Below, in pieces: positions 1 to 8,015 of a DNA stretch of 64,000 nt; position 1 is the first letter of the stretch, and each line of letters opens with the position of its first letter. The notes beneath the pieces were generated by a model. The model was given only the letters and a program-made list of their open reading frames with translations. It was not told the DNA's origin and made no database searches. Source of the stretch: Kiloniellales bacterium (GTDB lineage Bacteria; Pseudomonadota; Alphaproteobacteria; Kiloniellales; JAKSBE01); the NCBI GenBank assembly GCA_030066685.1, contig JASJBF010000026.1:109688-173687 (forward strand), written 5' to 3'. Position numbers and translations under genes: made by a program.

Positions 1-710
1 GGTTGAAGGATCTTCGCGGTATGCGCGAAGACGGCGATGCCTGGCGCATCGGCGCGCTGACCACTTGGAGCGATCTGCTGCGCGCTCAGCTGCCGCCCTG
101 CTTCGACGGCCTCAAGGCCGCGGCCCGGGAGGTCGGCGGGGTCCAGGTCCAGAACGCCGGCACCCTGGTCGGCAACCTCTGCAACGCCTCGCCGGCCGCC
201 GACGGCATCCCCTGCCTCCTGGCCCTGGACGCCGAGGTCGAGCTGGCCAGCGCCGCCGGCACGCGGCGCCTGCCGCTGGCCGACTTCCTGGTCGGCAACC
301 GCAAGACCCGGCGCGGGCCGGACGAGCTCGTGACCGGCGTGGTCCTGCCCAAGCTCCGGCCCGGCGCCGCCGGCGCCTTCGTCAAGCTGGGTGCGCGCCG
401 CTACCTGGTGATCTCCATCGTCATGATCGCCGTCGTGATCGAGCCCGAGGCCGGCCGGGTCGCCGACGCCAGGGTCGCGATCGGCGCCTGCGCTCCGGTT
501 GCCCGGCGGCTGCCGGCCCTGGAGGCGGCGCTGAAGGGCCGCGCCCTCGATGCCGGGTTGGGCGAGTCCGTGGCGCCGGACCACCTGCGCGGCGCGCTCG
601 CCCCCATCGACGACGTCCGTGCTTCGGCCGACTACCGCCGGGACGCGGCCGAAACCGCGCTGCGCCGCTGCCTCTCGGATCTCGGCGCTGCCTTGGGAGG
701 CTCGGCGTGA
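1..710 (+). CDS. Molybdenum hydroxylase FAD-binding subunit (CoxM/XdhB type), 5' partial
   Basis: Medium FAD subunit of a xanthine dehydrogenase/CO dehydrogenase-family enzyme. It would carry electrons from the 2Fe-2S clusters to FAD. The visible 235 residues start in the FAD-binding domain and show the family signature GNLCNASPAADG near residue 58, followed by the RKTRRGPDELVT segment and a CO_deh_flav_C-like C-terminus. The family is usually about 270-290 residues, so some 40-50 N-terminal residues lie left of the window; the TTG at base 3 is only the first complete codon. The stop overlaps the GTG start of the next gene by 4 nt, which indicates translational coupling. Substrate cannot be read from this subunit. 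Confidence 0.9.
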   Translation, partial: LKDLRGMREDGDAWRIGALTTWSDLLRAQLPPCFDGLKAAAREVGGVQVQNAGTLVGNLCNASPAADGIPCLLALDAEVELASAAGTRRLPLADFLVGNRKTRRGPDELVTGVVLPKLRPGAAGAFVKLGARRYLVISIVMIAVVIEPEAGRVADARVAIGACAPVARRLPALEAALKGRALDAGLGESVAPDHLRGALAPIDDVRASADYRRDAAETALRRCLSDLGAALGGSA

Positions 711-3469
711 AGCTCGAGGCTCCCGGCATCAGCTTCACGGTCAACGGCCACGCCGTCGATGCGCGCTCGCCGGCGCTGACCCGCCTCTCCGTGGTCCTGC
801 GCGAGGAGTTCGGCCTGACCGGGACCAAGGTCGGCTGCGACGCCGGCGACTGCGGCGCCTGCACCGTGCTGCTCGACGGTGCGCAGGTCTGCGCCTGCAT
901 GATCGCCCTGGGCCGGGTCGCCGGGTCTGCTGTGACCACGGTCGAGGGCCTGGCAAAGGACGGAGCGCTCTCGCCCCTGCAGGCCGCGTTCCAGCGCCAC
1001 GGCGCCGCCCAGTGCGGGATCTGCACGCCGGGCATGCTGATGGCGGCGCAGGACCTGTTGACCCGCAATCCCGCACCCTCCGAGGCGGAGGTCCAGGATG
1101 CCCTGGGCGGGGTGCTCTGCCGCTGCACCGGCTACCGCAAGATCGTCGAGGCGGTGCTCGACGTCGCCGGCAGCGGCTTCGGCGAGACGCCGGCGGCGGG
1201 CGAAGCCGTGGGCGCGCGCCTCGCCAAGGTCGACGGCCTGCAGAAGCTCACCGGCGCCGAGGTCTACGCCGCCGACCGGGCCCCGGCGGATGCGCTCTGG
1301 CTCCGCGCGCTCCGCTCGCCCCACGCCCGGGCGCGCTTCTCCGTCGGCGACCTGGGACCGCTGCGCGCCGCGCACCCCGGCCTGGTGGCGGTGCTGACGG
1401 CGCGCGACGTGCCGGGCAGCAACGCCTTCGGCATCTATCCGGTCGGCAAGGACCAACCGGTCCTGGCGGCCGAGGAGGTGCGCTTTCGCGGCGAGGCGGT
1501 GCTGCTCCTGGTCGGCGACCGGCGGAGCATCGACTCGATCCGCGACGACGAGGTCCCGATCGACTGGCGGCCGCTGGACCCGGTCGAGGGCCTGGAGGCG
1601 GCCCTGGCCGAGGGCGCGCCGCTGGTCCAGGCCGATAAGCCGGGCAACCTCCTGACCGAGGGCCTGGTCCGCAGGGGCGACCTTGCGGCCGGCTTCGCCG
1701 CGGCCGACTTCGTCGCCGAGGGCGCCTGGGAGACCTCCTTCGTCGAGCACGCCTACATCGAGCCCGAGGCCGGCTGGGCCCGGCGCGAGGGCGACCGCCT
1801 GACCGTCGCCGTCACCACCCAGACCCCCTACATGGACCGCGACGAGATCGCCCACATCCTCGGCATAGAAAAGGACCAGGTGCGGCTCATCCCGACCGCC
1901 TGCGGCGGCGGTTTCGGCGGCAAGCTCGACGCCTCGGTCCAGCTCCTGCTCGGCCTGGCCGCCTGGACCCTCGACCGGCCGGTCCGCTGCAGCTACAGCC
2001 GGCCGGAGAGCCTGGCCTCCACGACCAAGCGCCATCCGGCGAAGATCGCCGCACGCGCCGGCTGCGACGCGGCGGGCCGGCTCACGGCCTTCGAGTTCGA
2101 CGGCGACTTCGACACCGGCGCCTACGCCTCCTGGGGGCCGACGGTCGCCGACCGCGTCCCGATTCACGCCACCGGCCCCTACACCGTGCCCAACGTCCGC
2201 AACCGCAGCCGGGCGGTGCACAGCAACGGGCCGCCTTCGGGCGCCTTCCGCGGCTTCGGCGTCCCGCAGTGCGCCTTCGCGCACGAGGCGCTCTGCGACG
2301 AGCTGGCCGAGCGCTGCGGCCTCGATCCCTTGGAGTTCCGCCTGCGCAATGTCCTGCGCGTGGGCGACGCCACCGCGACCGGCCAGGTGCTGGAGGCCAG
2401 CGCCGGCCTCGCCGATTGCCTGGAGGCCCTGAAGCCGCGCTGGGCCGTGGCGCGCCGCGCCGCCGAGGCCTTCAACGCCGACGCCGGCGAGCTGCGCCGC
2501 GGCGTCGGCCTGGGCTGCATGTGGTACGGCTGCGGCAACACCTCGCTCTCCAATCCCTCGACGATGCGGGTCGGGATCGACCGAGACGGCCGGCTGACGC
2601 TCTACAACGGCGCGGTCGACATGGGCCAGGGCGCCAACACGATCATGGTTCAGATCTGCGCCGACGCCCTGGGCGTGGCGGCCGGCCGCTTCGCCTACGT
2701 CATGGGCGACACCGACCTGACGCCGGATGCCGGCAAGTCCTCGGCCTCGCGCCAGACCTTCGTCTCCGGCCGCGCCGCCCAGCTCGCCGGCGAGGCGCTG
2801 CGCGCCGAGATCCTGCGCCTGGGCAACGTCGGCGACGCCGCCGTCATCGAGCTGGGGCAGGGCGAGATCATCCTGCGCGACGCCGGGGCGGAGCGGCGCA
2901 TCGACCTGACCGCCCTGACCCCGGACGCGCGCGGCGACGTCCTCAGCGGCGAGGGCCACTTCGATCCCCCGACCCGGCCGCTTGACGCGAACGGCCAGGG
3001 CGTGCCCTACGCGACCTACGGCTTCGCCGCCCAGATGGCCGAGGTCGAGGTCGATAGGGAACTCGGGACCGTCAAGGTCCGGCGCATCGTCGCCGCCCAC
3101 GACGTCGGCCGGGTCATCAACCCGATCCAGGTCGAGGGCCAGATCCACGGCGGGATCGCCCAGGGGCTCGGCATGGCCCTGATGGAGGAGTACATCCCGG
3201 GCGTCACCGAGAACCTGCACGACTACCTCATCCCCACTTTCGGCGACCTCCCGCCGATCGAGACCATCCTGATCGAGGACCCGGAGCCCCTCGGCCCCTA
3301 CGGCGCCAAGGGGATCGGCGAGCCGGCCCTGATCCCGACCGCGCCGGCGATCTTCGGCGCGGTCCATCACGCGACCGGAGTCCGTCTGCGCTTCGCCCCG
3401 GCGACCCCGCACCGGGTGCGCGCGGCGATCCTGGCGGCGCGGAAGGAGAAGGGAGGCCGCCATGCCTGA
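707..3469 (+). CDS. Molybdenum hydroxylase, fused 2Fe-2S and molybdopterin-binding subunits
   Basis: 920 residues from a GTG start inside the previous stop region. The N-terminal ~150 residues are the small iron-sulfur subunit: C44, C49, C52 and C64 for the plant-ferredoxin-type cluster, and C103, C106, C138 and C140 for the second 2Fe-2S cluster (motifs CGICTPGM and LCRCTGY). The remainder is the large Mo-cofactor subunit, with CGGGFGGK, AFRGFGVPQ and a C-terminal GPYGAKGIGEPA motif typical of the active-site region. The two subunits are separate polypeptides in many relatives and are joined here. By family it hydroxylates an aromatic N-heterocycle or aldehyde with water. The next gene resembles 6-hydroxynicotinate reductase, so a nicotinate- or pyrimidine-like substrate is a reasonable inference. 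The open frame continues upstream to about 65, but that part overlaps the FAD subunit out of frame and lacks family sequence. Confidence 0.92.
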   Translation: MKLEAPGISFTVNGHAVDARSPALTRLSVVLREEFGLTGTKVGCDAGDCGACTVLLDGAQVCACMIALGRVAGSAVTTVEGLAKDGALSPLQAAFQRHGAAQCGICTPGMLMAAQDLLTRNPAPSEAEVQDALGGVLCRCTGYRKIVEAVLDVAGSGFGETPAAGEAVGARLAKVDGLQKLTGAEVYAADRAPADALWLRALRSPHARARFSVGDLGPLRAAHPGLVAVLTARDVPGSNAFGIYPVGKDQPVLAAEEVRFRGEAVLLLVGDRRSIDSIRDDEVPIDWRPLDPVEGLEAALAEGAPLVQADKPGNLLTEGLVRRGDLAAGFAAADFVAEGAWETSFVEHAYIEPEAGWARREGDRLTVAVTTQTPYMDRDEIAHILGIEKDQVRLIPTACGGGFGGKLDASVQLLLGLAAWTLDRPVRCSYSRPESLASTTKRHPAKIAARAGCDAAGRLTAFEFDGDFDTGAYASWGPTVADRVPIHATGPYTVPNVRNRSRAVHSNGPPSGAFRGFGVPQCAFAHEALCDELAERCGLDPLEFRLRNVLRVGDATATGQVLEASAGLADCLEALKPRWAVARRAAEAFNADAGELRRGVGLGCMWYGCGNTSLSNPSTMRVGIDRDGRLTLYNGAVDMGQGANTIMVQICADALGVAAGRFAYVMGDTDLTPDAGKSSASRQTFVSGRAAQLAGEALRAEILRLGNVGDAAVIELGQGEIILRDAGAERRIDLTALTPDARGDVLSGEGHFDPPTRPLDANGQGVPYATYGFAAQMAEVEVDRELGTVKVRRIVAAHDVGRVINPIQVEGQIHGGIAQGLGMALMEEYIPGVTENLHDYLIPTFGDLPPIETILIEDPEPLGPYGAKGIGEPALIPTAPAIFGAVHHATGVRLRFAPATPHRVRAAILAARKEKGGRHA

Positions 3470-4949
3470 CGACGCAGCGAAACCCTCGATCATCACCTGC
3501 GACGCCTGTCCGGTGCTCTGCCGGATCCGCCCCGGCCGCAGCGGTGCCTGCGACCGTTACGGCAACGTCGACGGCAAGCTGACCCGCCTCGACCCCTTCG
3601 TGGTCACCCAGCGGATCGCCGAGGGCGAGGGCGCCCTGGTGCCCTTCGGCGGCAAGGACTGGGACGGCGCCCTGGTCTCCGGCGCGCCGACCTTCGTCAC
3701 CGGCATCGGCTCGGGCACGACCTATCCGGACTACAAGCCGGCGCCCTTCATCGTCGCCAGCGCGTACGAGGGCGTCGACATGGTGACCGTGGTCTCGGAA
3801 GGGATCTTCAGCTACTGCGGCCTCAAGGTGAAGATCGACACCGACCGCTTCCTGGGCCCGGAGACCGCGGCGGTGCGGGCCGCAGGCGAGCAGGTCGGTC
3901 ACGTCACGACGGCCGAGTACGGCTCGCAGATGCTCTCGCTGGGCGGGGTGCGCCACCTGACCGGCGGCTCCAAGAAGGAGGGCACGGTCACCTGCGACAT
4001 GATGCTGAAGCTCTGCAGCGGCGAGGCGGTGGAGCTGGCCATCGACGGCGGCGCCGGGATGACTCTCCAGGCGGGCGCGCCGCCGGTGATCAACGGCGTG
4101 CATGAGGAGCGCATGCGGGTCGGCTGCGGCTCCGCGACCATCGGCATCTTCGCCCGGCAGTGGCAGGACCATGCCGACGAGGTCATCGTGGTCGACGATC
4201 ATATCACCGGGGTCCTGACCGAGCACCAGGCCGGCCGCTTCCTCGAAATGAAGCCTTCGGGGATCCGGGTGCGCGGCCGCAGGTCGACGCCGGGCCGCTA
4301 CTTCCAGGTCGCCGAGCCCGGCACCGGCTGGGGCGGCACCGACATCACCGAGCCGCTGTCGATCATCGAGAAGATCGATCCCAAGACCGCCTGGCCCGGC
4401 CTGCGCCTGCTGATGGTCAGCACCACCGGCGAGGACGCCGCCTTCTTCGTCCTCGATGAGAAGCTGGTCCCGGTCCCGGCGCCCATGCCGGCGCCCCTTC
4501 AGGTCGTGGTCGAGCGGATCGGCGAGAACTGCGAGCCGGCCCTGGCCACCGTGCTCTTCATGGCCGGCGCCGGCGGCAGCCTGCGCGCCGGGGTGACCGA
4601 GAACCCGGTCCGCCTGACCCGCTCGGTCAAGCAGGCCCTGACCCGGGTCACCACCGGCGGGGCGCCGGTCTACGTCTGGCCGGGCGGCGGCATCACCTTC
4701 ATGGTCGACGTCACCACCCTGCCGGACAAGGCCTTCGGCTACGTGCCGACGCCGGCCCTCGTCGCGCCCATCGAGTTCACCCTGCGGCTCGAGGACTACG
4801 CCGCCATGGGCGGCCACCTCGACGCCGTCCGCCGCCTCGAGGAGGTCGCCGCCGAACCCGGGCGCGACGGCCGCCTCAAGACCCTGCGCTGGCACGAACG
4901 GGCGCCCTGGCCGGGGGCGCCGCTCACCGGAGAGGAGGACCAGACGTGA
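3462..4949 (+). CDS. 6-hydroxynicotinate reductase-like Fe-S protein
   Basis: 495 residues, resembling 6-hydroxynicotinate reductase (Hnr) of anaerobic nicotinate degradation, which reduces the hydroxylated pyridine ring to 1,4,5,6-tetrahydro-6-oxonicotinate. The N-terminus carries a cysteine cluster (C13, C16, C20, C30) suited to an iron-sulfur centre. The rest is a Gly-rich mixed alpha/beta protein without an obvious Rossmann motif. ATG at 3462 overlaps the end of the Mo-subunit by 8 nt and has a GGGAGG ribosome-binding site. Position directly after a molybdenum hydroxylase copies the hydroxylate-then-reduce order of the Eubacterium barkeri nicotinate pathway. The assignment rests on family recognition and context. 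The exact substrate is unproven, and the host may run this pathway aerobically. Confidence 0.75.
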   Translation: MPDDAAKPSIITCDACPVLCRIRPGRSGACDRYGNVDGKLTRLDPFVVTQRIAEGEGALVPFGGKDWDGALVSGAPTFVTGIGSGTTYPDYKPAPFIVASAYEGVDMVTVVSEGIFSYCGLKVKIDTDRFLGPETAAVRAAGEQVGHVTTAEYGSQMLSLGGVRHLTGGSKKEGTVTCDMMLKLCSGEAVELAIDGGAGMTLQAGAPPVINGVHEERMRVGCGSATIGIFARQWQDHADEVIVVDDHITGVLTEHQAGRFLEMKPSGIRVRGRRSTPGRYFQVAEPGTGWGGTDITEPLSIIEKIDPKTAWPGLRLLMVSTTGEDAAFFVLDEKLVPVPAPMPAPLQVVVERIGENCEPALATVLFMAGAGGSLRAGVTENPVRLTRSVKQALTRVTTGGAPVYVWPGGGITFMVDVTTLPDKAFGYVPTPALVAPIEFTLRLEDYAAMGGHLDAVRRLEEVAAEPGRDGRLKTLRWHERAPWPGAPLTGEEDQT

Positions 4950-5809
4950 GCAGATTCGGCGTTCCCCCCTGCATGTCCGTGCTGCCGGACGGCCGCCGCC
5001 GCCACCTCCAGCACGGCCCGATCGACATCATCCTCGAGGCCTTCGGCCCGGCGGCGGAGCGGACCCGGGCCTACGACCAGGCCTGGCAGCGCTTCCACGC
5101 GCTGCTCGACGAGCTGGTCGCGGAGCTGCCGCTGCTGCGCCGCCCCGTCGATGGCGGGGACGCTGGGCTGCGCGGCCCGGTGGCGCGGCGCATGTACGCG
5201 GTCAGCCGGCCCCACGCCGCGGTCTTCGTAACCCCCATGGCCGCGGTCGCCGGCGCCGTGGCCGACGCCGTCCTCGCGGCGATGGTCGAGGGGCGGCGGC
5301 TGGAGCGGGCCTACGTCAACGACGGCGGCGACATCGCCCTCTACCTGGCGCCCGGCCAGAGCTTCACCACCGGCATCGTGACCCTGGGCGAGACCCCGGC
5401 CCTGGACGGCGCCTCGCGCATCGCCGCCGAGAGCCCGGTCCGCGGCATCGCGACCAGCGGCTGGCGCGGCCGCAGCTTCTCCCTCGGCATCGCCGACTCG
5501 GTCACGGTCCTGGCCGAGAGCGCGGCCGCCGCCGACGTCGCCGCGACCCTGATCGCCAACGCGGTCGACGTCGCCGACCCGGCGGTCCTGCGCGTCCCCG
5601 CGCGCGAGCTCTCGCCGGACAACGAGCTCGGCGCGCGCCCGGTCACGGTCGAGGTCGGGCCGCTGTCGCCGGTCCAGGTCGAGCGCGCCCTGGACGCCGG
5701 TGCCGCCGTGGCCAGGGACATGGCGGCGCGTGGCCTCATCGTCCAGGCGCTGCTGAGCCTGCAGGGCCGCTCCCGCATGGCCGGTGCGCCCCAGCACGTC
5801 GCGGCCTGA
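4946..5809 (+). CDS. UPF0280 family protein
   Basis: 287 residues, the usual size of UPF0280 proteins, which are distantly related to ApbE-type FMN transferases. Gly/Ala-rich stretches around AYVNDGGDIALYL and the RGIATSGWRGRSFSLGIADSV segment match the family core. The biochemical role is not established. In alphaproteobacteria the family recurs beside 6-hydroxynicotinate-reductase-like genes, as it does here, so a cofactor-insertion or flavinylation role for that reductase is plausible (inference). GTG at 4946 overlaps the preceding stop by 4 nt and follows an AGAGGAGG ribosome-binding site. I saw no signal peptide or membrane segment. Confidence 0.8.
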   Translation: MSRFGVPPCMSVLPDGRRRHLQHGPIDIILEAFGPAAERTRAYDQAWQRFHALLDELVAELPLLRRPVDGGDAGLRGPVARRMYAVSRPHAAVFVTPMAAVAGAVADAVLAAMVEGRRLERAYVNDGGDIALYLAPGQSFTTGIVTLGETPALDGASRIAAESPVRGIATSGWRGRSFSLGIADSVTVLAESAAAADVAATLIANAVDVADPAVLRVPARELSPDNELGARPVTVEVGPLSPVQVERALDAGAAVARDMAARGLIVQALLSLQGRSRMAGAPQHVAA

Positions 5810-5827
5810 GCGTGACGTGATCGCGGC

Positions 5828-7867
5828 ATGACCGGGGCGCGCAAGGTCATCGGGGTCGATGTCGGCGGGACCTTCACCGACCTGATCCTGATGGACGAGG
5901 CCGGCGCCGGCCTGCGCGTCGCCAAGGTGCCTTCGACCCCGGAGAACCAGGCCCGGGGCGTGCTCGCCGCGATCGCCGAGACCGGCGTGCCGCTCGACCA
6001 GGTGGGGACCATCGTCCACGGCACCACGGCCACCACCAACGCCATGCTGGAGCGCAAGTTCGCGACCGCCGGCCTGATCACCACCCGGGGCTTCCGCGAC
6101 GTGCTGGAGCTGGGCCGCCGCACCCGGCCCAAGCCCTACGGCCTCAAGGGCTGGTTCGAGCCGCTGATCCCGCGCGAGCGGCGCCTGGAGGTGACCGAGC
6201 GCCTCGACGCCGAGGGCGAGGTGCTCGAGCCGCTCGACGAGGCCGGAGTCCGCGCCGCCGCTGAGGCCCTGCGCGCGGCCGGCTGCGATTCCCTGGTCAT
6301 CCACTTCCTGCACAGCTACGTGAACCCGGCCCACGAGCACCGCGCCGCCGCGATCGCCGCCGAGGTCTGGCCGAACCGCCACATCACCACCGGCCACGCC
6401 ATCCTCTCCGAGTACCGCGAGTACGAGCGCGGCGTGACCGCGGCGGTCAACGCCTGCGTGCAGCCGGTGCTCGACCGCTACCTCACCCGCCTGCGCGAGG
6501 GCCTGGCCGAGCGCGGCTATCCCCGCGACCTGCTGGTCATGCAGGGCAACGGCGGCACGGTCTCCTCGGGCATCGTCGCCGAGGCCGCAGTCAAGACCGT
6601 GATGTCGGGGCCGGCCTCGGGGGTCATGGCCGCGGCCTACACCGCCAAGGCCGCCGGCATCGACGACGTCATCACCTACGACATGGGCGGCACCTCCTGC
6701 GACGTCGGCCTGATCCGCGGCGGCGTGCCGGCGGTCAGCTCCGAGCTGGAGCTGGAGTACGCCATGCCGATCCACGTCCCCATGGTCGACGTCCACACCA
6801 TCGGCGCCGGCGGCGGCTCGCTCGCCCGGGTCGACGAGGCCGGGATCCTCCAGGTCGGGCCGGAGAGCGCCGGCGCCGACCCGGGGCCGATCTGCTACGG
6901 CCGTGGCGGCCGGCGCCCGACCATCACCGACGCCAACCTGCTGCTCGGCCGGCTCAACCCCGAGGCCCTGCTCGCGGTCGAGAACCCGGTGTCGCTGGAC
7001 GACCTGCGCGCCGTGTTCCAGCAGGACCTCGGCGAGCCGCTCGGCCTCGACGCCGAGGGAACCGCGGCGGCGGTGCTGCGCATCGCCAACGACCGCATGG
7101 CCGGCGCCCTGCGCCTGGTGTCGCTGGCCCGCGGCCAGGACCCGCGCGACTTCGCGCTCTTCGCCTTCGGCGGCGCCGGCCCGCTGCACGCCTCGGCCCT
7201 GGCCCGCGAGCTCGGCATCCCCCGAGTCCTGGTGCCGGCGCGCCCGGGGATCACCAACGCGCTGGGCTGCCTCGCCGCCGACCTGCGCCACGACTACGTC
7301 AACACGGTCAACCTGCCGGTGCCCGATCTCGACATGACGACGGTGCGCGGGATCCTGGAGGCGCAGATCGCCGAGGGCGAGGCGACCATCGCCCGCGAGG
7401 GCGTCGAGATCGACGGCCTCACCGTCCTGCACGGCGCCGACATGCAGTTCCAGGGCCAGAGCCACATCCTGACCGTCCCGCTGCCCGGGGTCGCGGCCAC
7501 CCGCGAGGACCTGCAGCAGGCCTTCGAGGCCGCCTACTGGACCCGCTTCGAGGTCGAGCTGCCGGAGATCCGCGCCGTGCTGGTCAACCTCAACACCGCG
7601 GTCATCGGCCGCCGCAAGGGCGTGCCCCTGGAGGCCCTCGCCGACTCCGGGGCCGAAGCCGGGCCCGGCACCCGCCGCGTGTGGTTTCCCGAAGGCTGGC
7701 GAGAGACGCCGATCCACCGCCGCGGCGCCCTGCCGCCCGGCACGACCCTCGAGGGCCCGGCCATCGTCGAGCAGCTCGACAGCACCACCGTCGTCGAGCC
7801 CGGCGACCGTGTTACGGTCGATCCACTGGGCAACCTGATCATCGACGTTGCGGGGCGCGCCGCATGA
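5828..7867 (+). CDS. Hydantoinase/oxoprolinase family protein, subunit A (HyuA)
   Basis: 679 residues, full length for HyuA. It shows the ASKHA-fold phosphate motif GVDVGGTFTD at residues 9-18, a second glycine motif HGTTATTNAML, the TYDMGGTSCDVG segment and the C-terminal HyuA domain. The family uses ATP to phosphorylate and open cyclic amides such as N-methylhydantoin and 5-oxoproline together with HyuB. In this operon it could replace the metal-dependent enamidase that opens the reduced ring in nicotinate fermentation (inference). It follows the UPF0280 gene by 18 nt with no clear ribosome-binding site. A GC-rich palindromic element separates it from its partner hyuB. A paralogue lies at 51023-53089. 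Confidence 0.93.
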   Translation: MTGARKVIGVDVGGTFTDLILMDEAGAGLRVAKVPSTPENQARGVLAAIAETGVPLDQVGTIVHGTTATTNAMLERKFATAGLITTRGFRDVLELGRRTRPKPYGLKGWFEPLIPRERRLEVTERLDAEGEVLEPLDEAGVRAAAEALRAAGCDSLVIHFLHSYVNPAHEHRAAAIAAEVWPNRHITTGHAILSEYREYERGVTAAVNACVQPVLDRYLTRLREGLAERGYPRDLLVMQGNGGTVSSGIVAEAAVKTVMSGPASGVMAAAYTAKAAGIDDVITYDMGGTSCDVGLIRGGVPAVSSELELEYAMPIHVPMVDVHTIGAGGGSLARVDEAGILQVGPESAGADPGPICYGRGGRRPTITDANLLLGRLNPEALLAVENPVSLDDLRAVFQQDLGEPLGLDAEGTAAAVLRIANDRMAGALRLVSLARGQDPRDFALFAFGGAGPLHASALARELGIPRVLVPARPGITNALGCLAADLRHDYVNTVNLPVPDLDMTTVRGILEAQIAEGEATIAREGVEIDGLTVLHGADMQFQGQSHILTVPLPGVAATREDLQQAFEAAYWTRFEVELPEIRAVLVNLNTAVIGRRKGVPLEALADSGAEAGPGTRRVWFPEGWRETPIHRRGALPPGTTLEGPAIVEQLDSTTVVEPGDRVTVDPLGNLIIDVAGRAA

Positions 7868-7903
7868 CCCGGACGCTGTTACCCACCTGCAAACTTCCGG
7901 GAG

Positions 7904-8006
7904 TCACCCCCACCCAACCCTCCCCCAACAAAGGGGCGGACTTAAATGGGCGGTGGCCACGATGTTCTCCCTCCCCCTCGATGGGGGAGGGCCGGGGAGG
8001 GGGTGA
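7904..8006. repeat. GC-rich palindromic element inside the hyuA-hyuB gap
   Basis: Two C-rich/G-rich arms (TCACCCCCACCCAACCC... at 7904 and its near reverse complement ending GGGAGGGGGTGA at 8006) enclose a shorter inner palindrome around CTCCCCCTCGATGGGGGAGGG. The arms resemble those of the elements at 32806-32933 and 62435-62561, but the middle differs. It fills nearly the whole 148-nt gap between two operon partners. Its last G-rich run lies about 12 nt before the hyuB ATG and could serve as that gene's ribosome-binding site. Confidence 0.75.
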
Positions 8007-8015
8007 TACGCCGAT

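Noticed and set aside
65..706. Upstream extension of the Mo-hydroxylase large subunit
   Set aside because: It overlaps the FAD subunit in another frame and has no family sequence; the iron-sulfur domain begins at 707.
4796..7717. 973-residue minus-strand open frame opposite hyuA, UPF0280 and the reductase
   Set aside because: Composition is repeats of Gly/Ala/Arg/Asp as expected from the antisense of a GC-rich gene; the plus-strand genes carry full family motifs.
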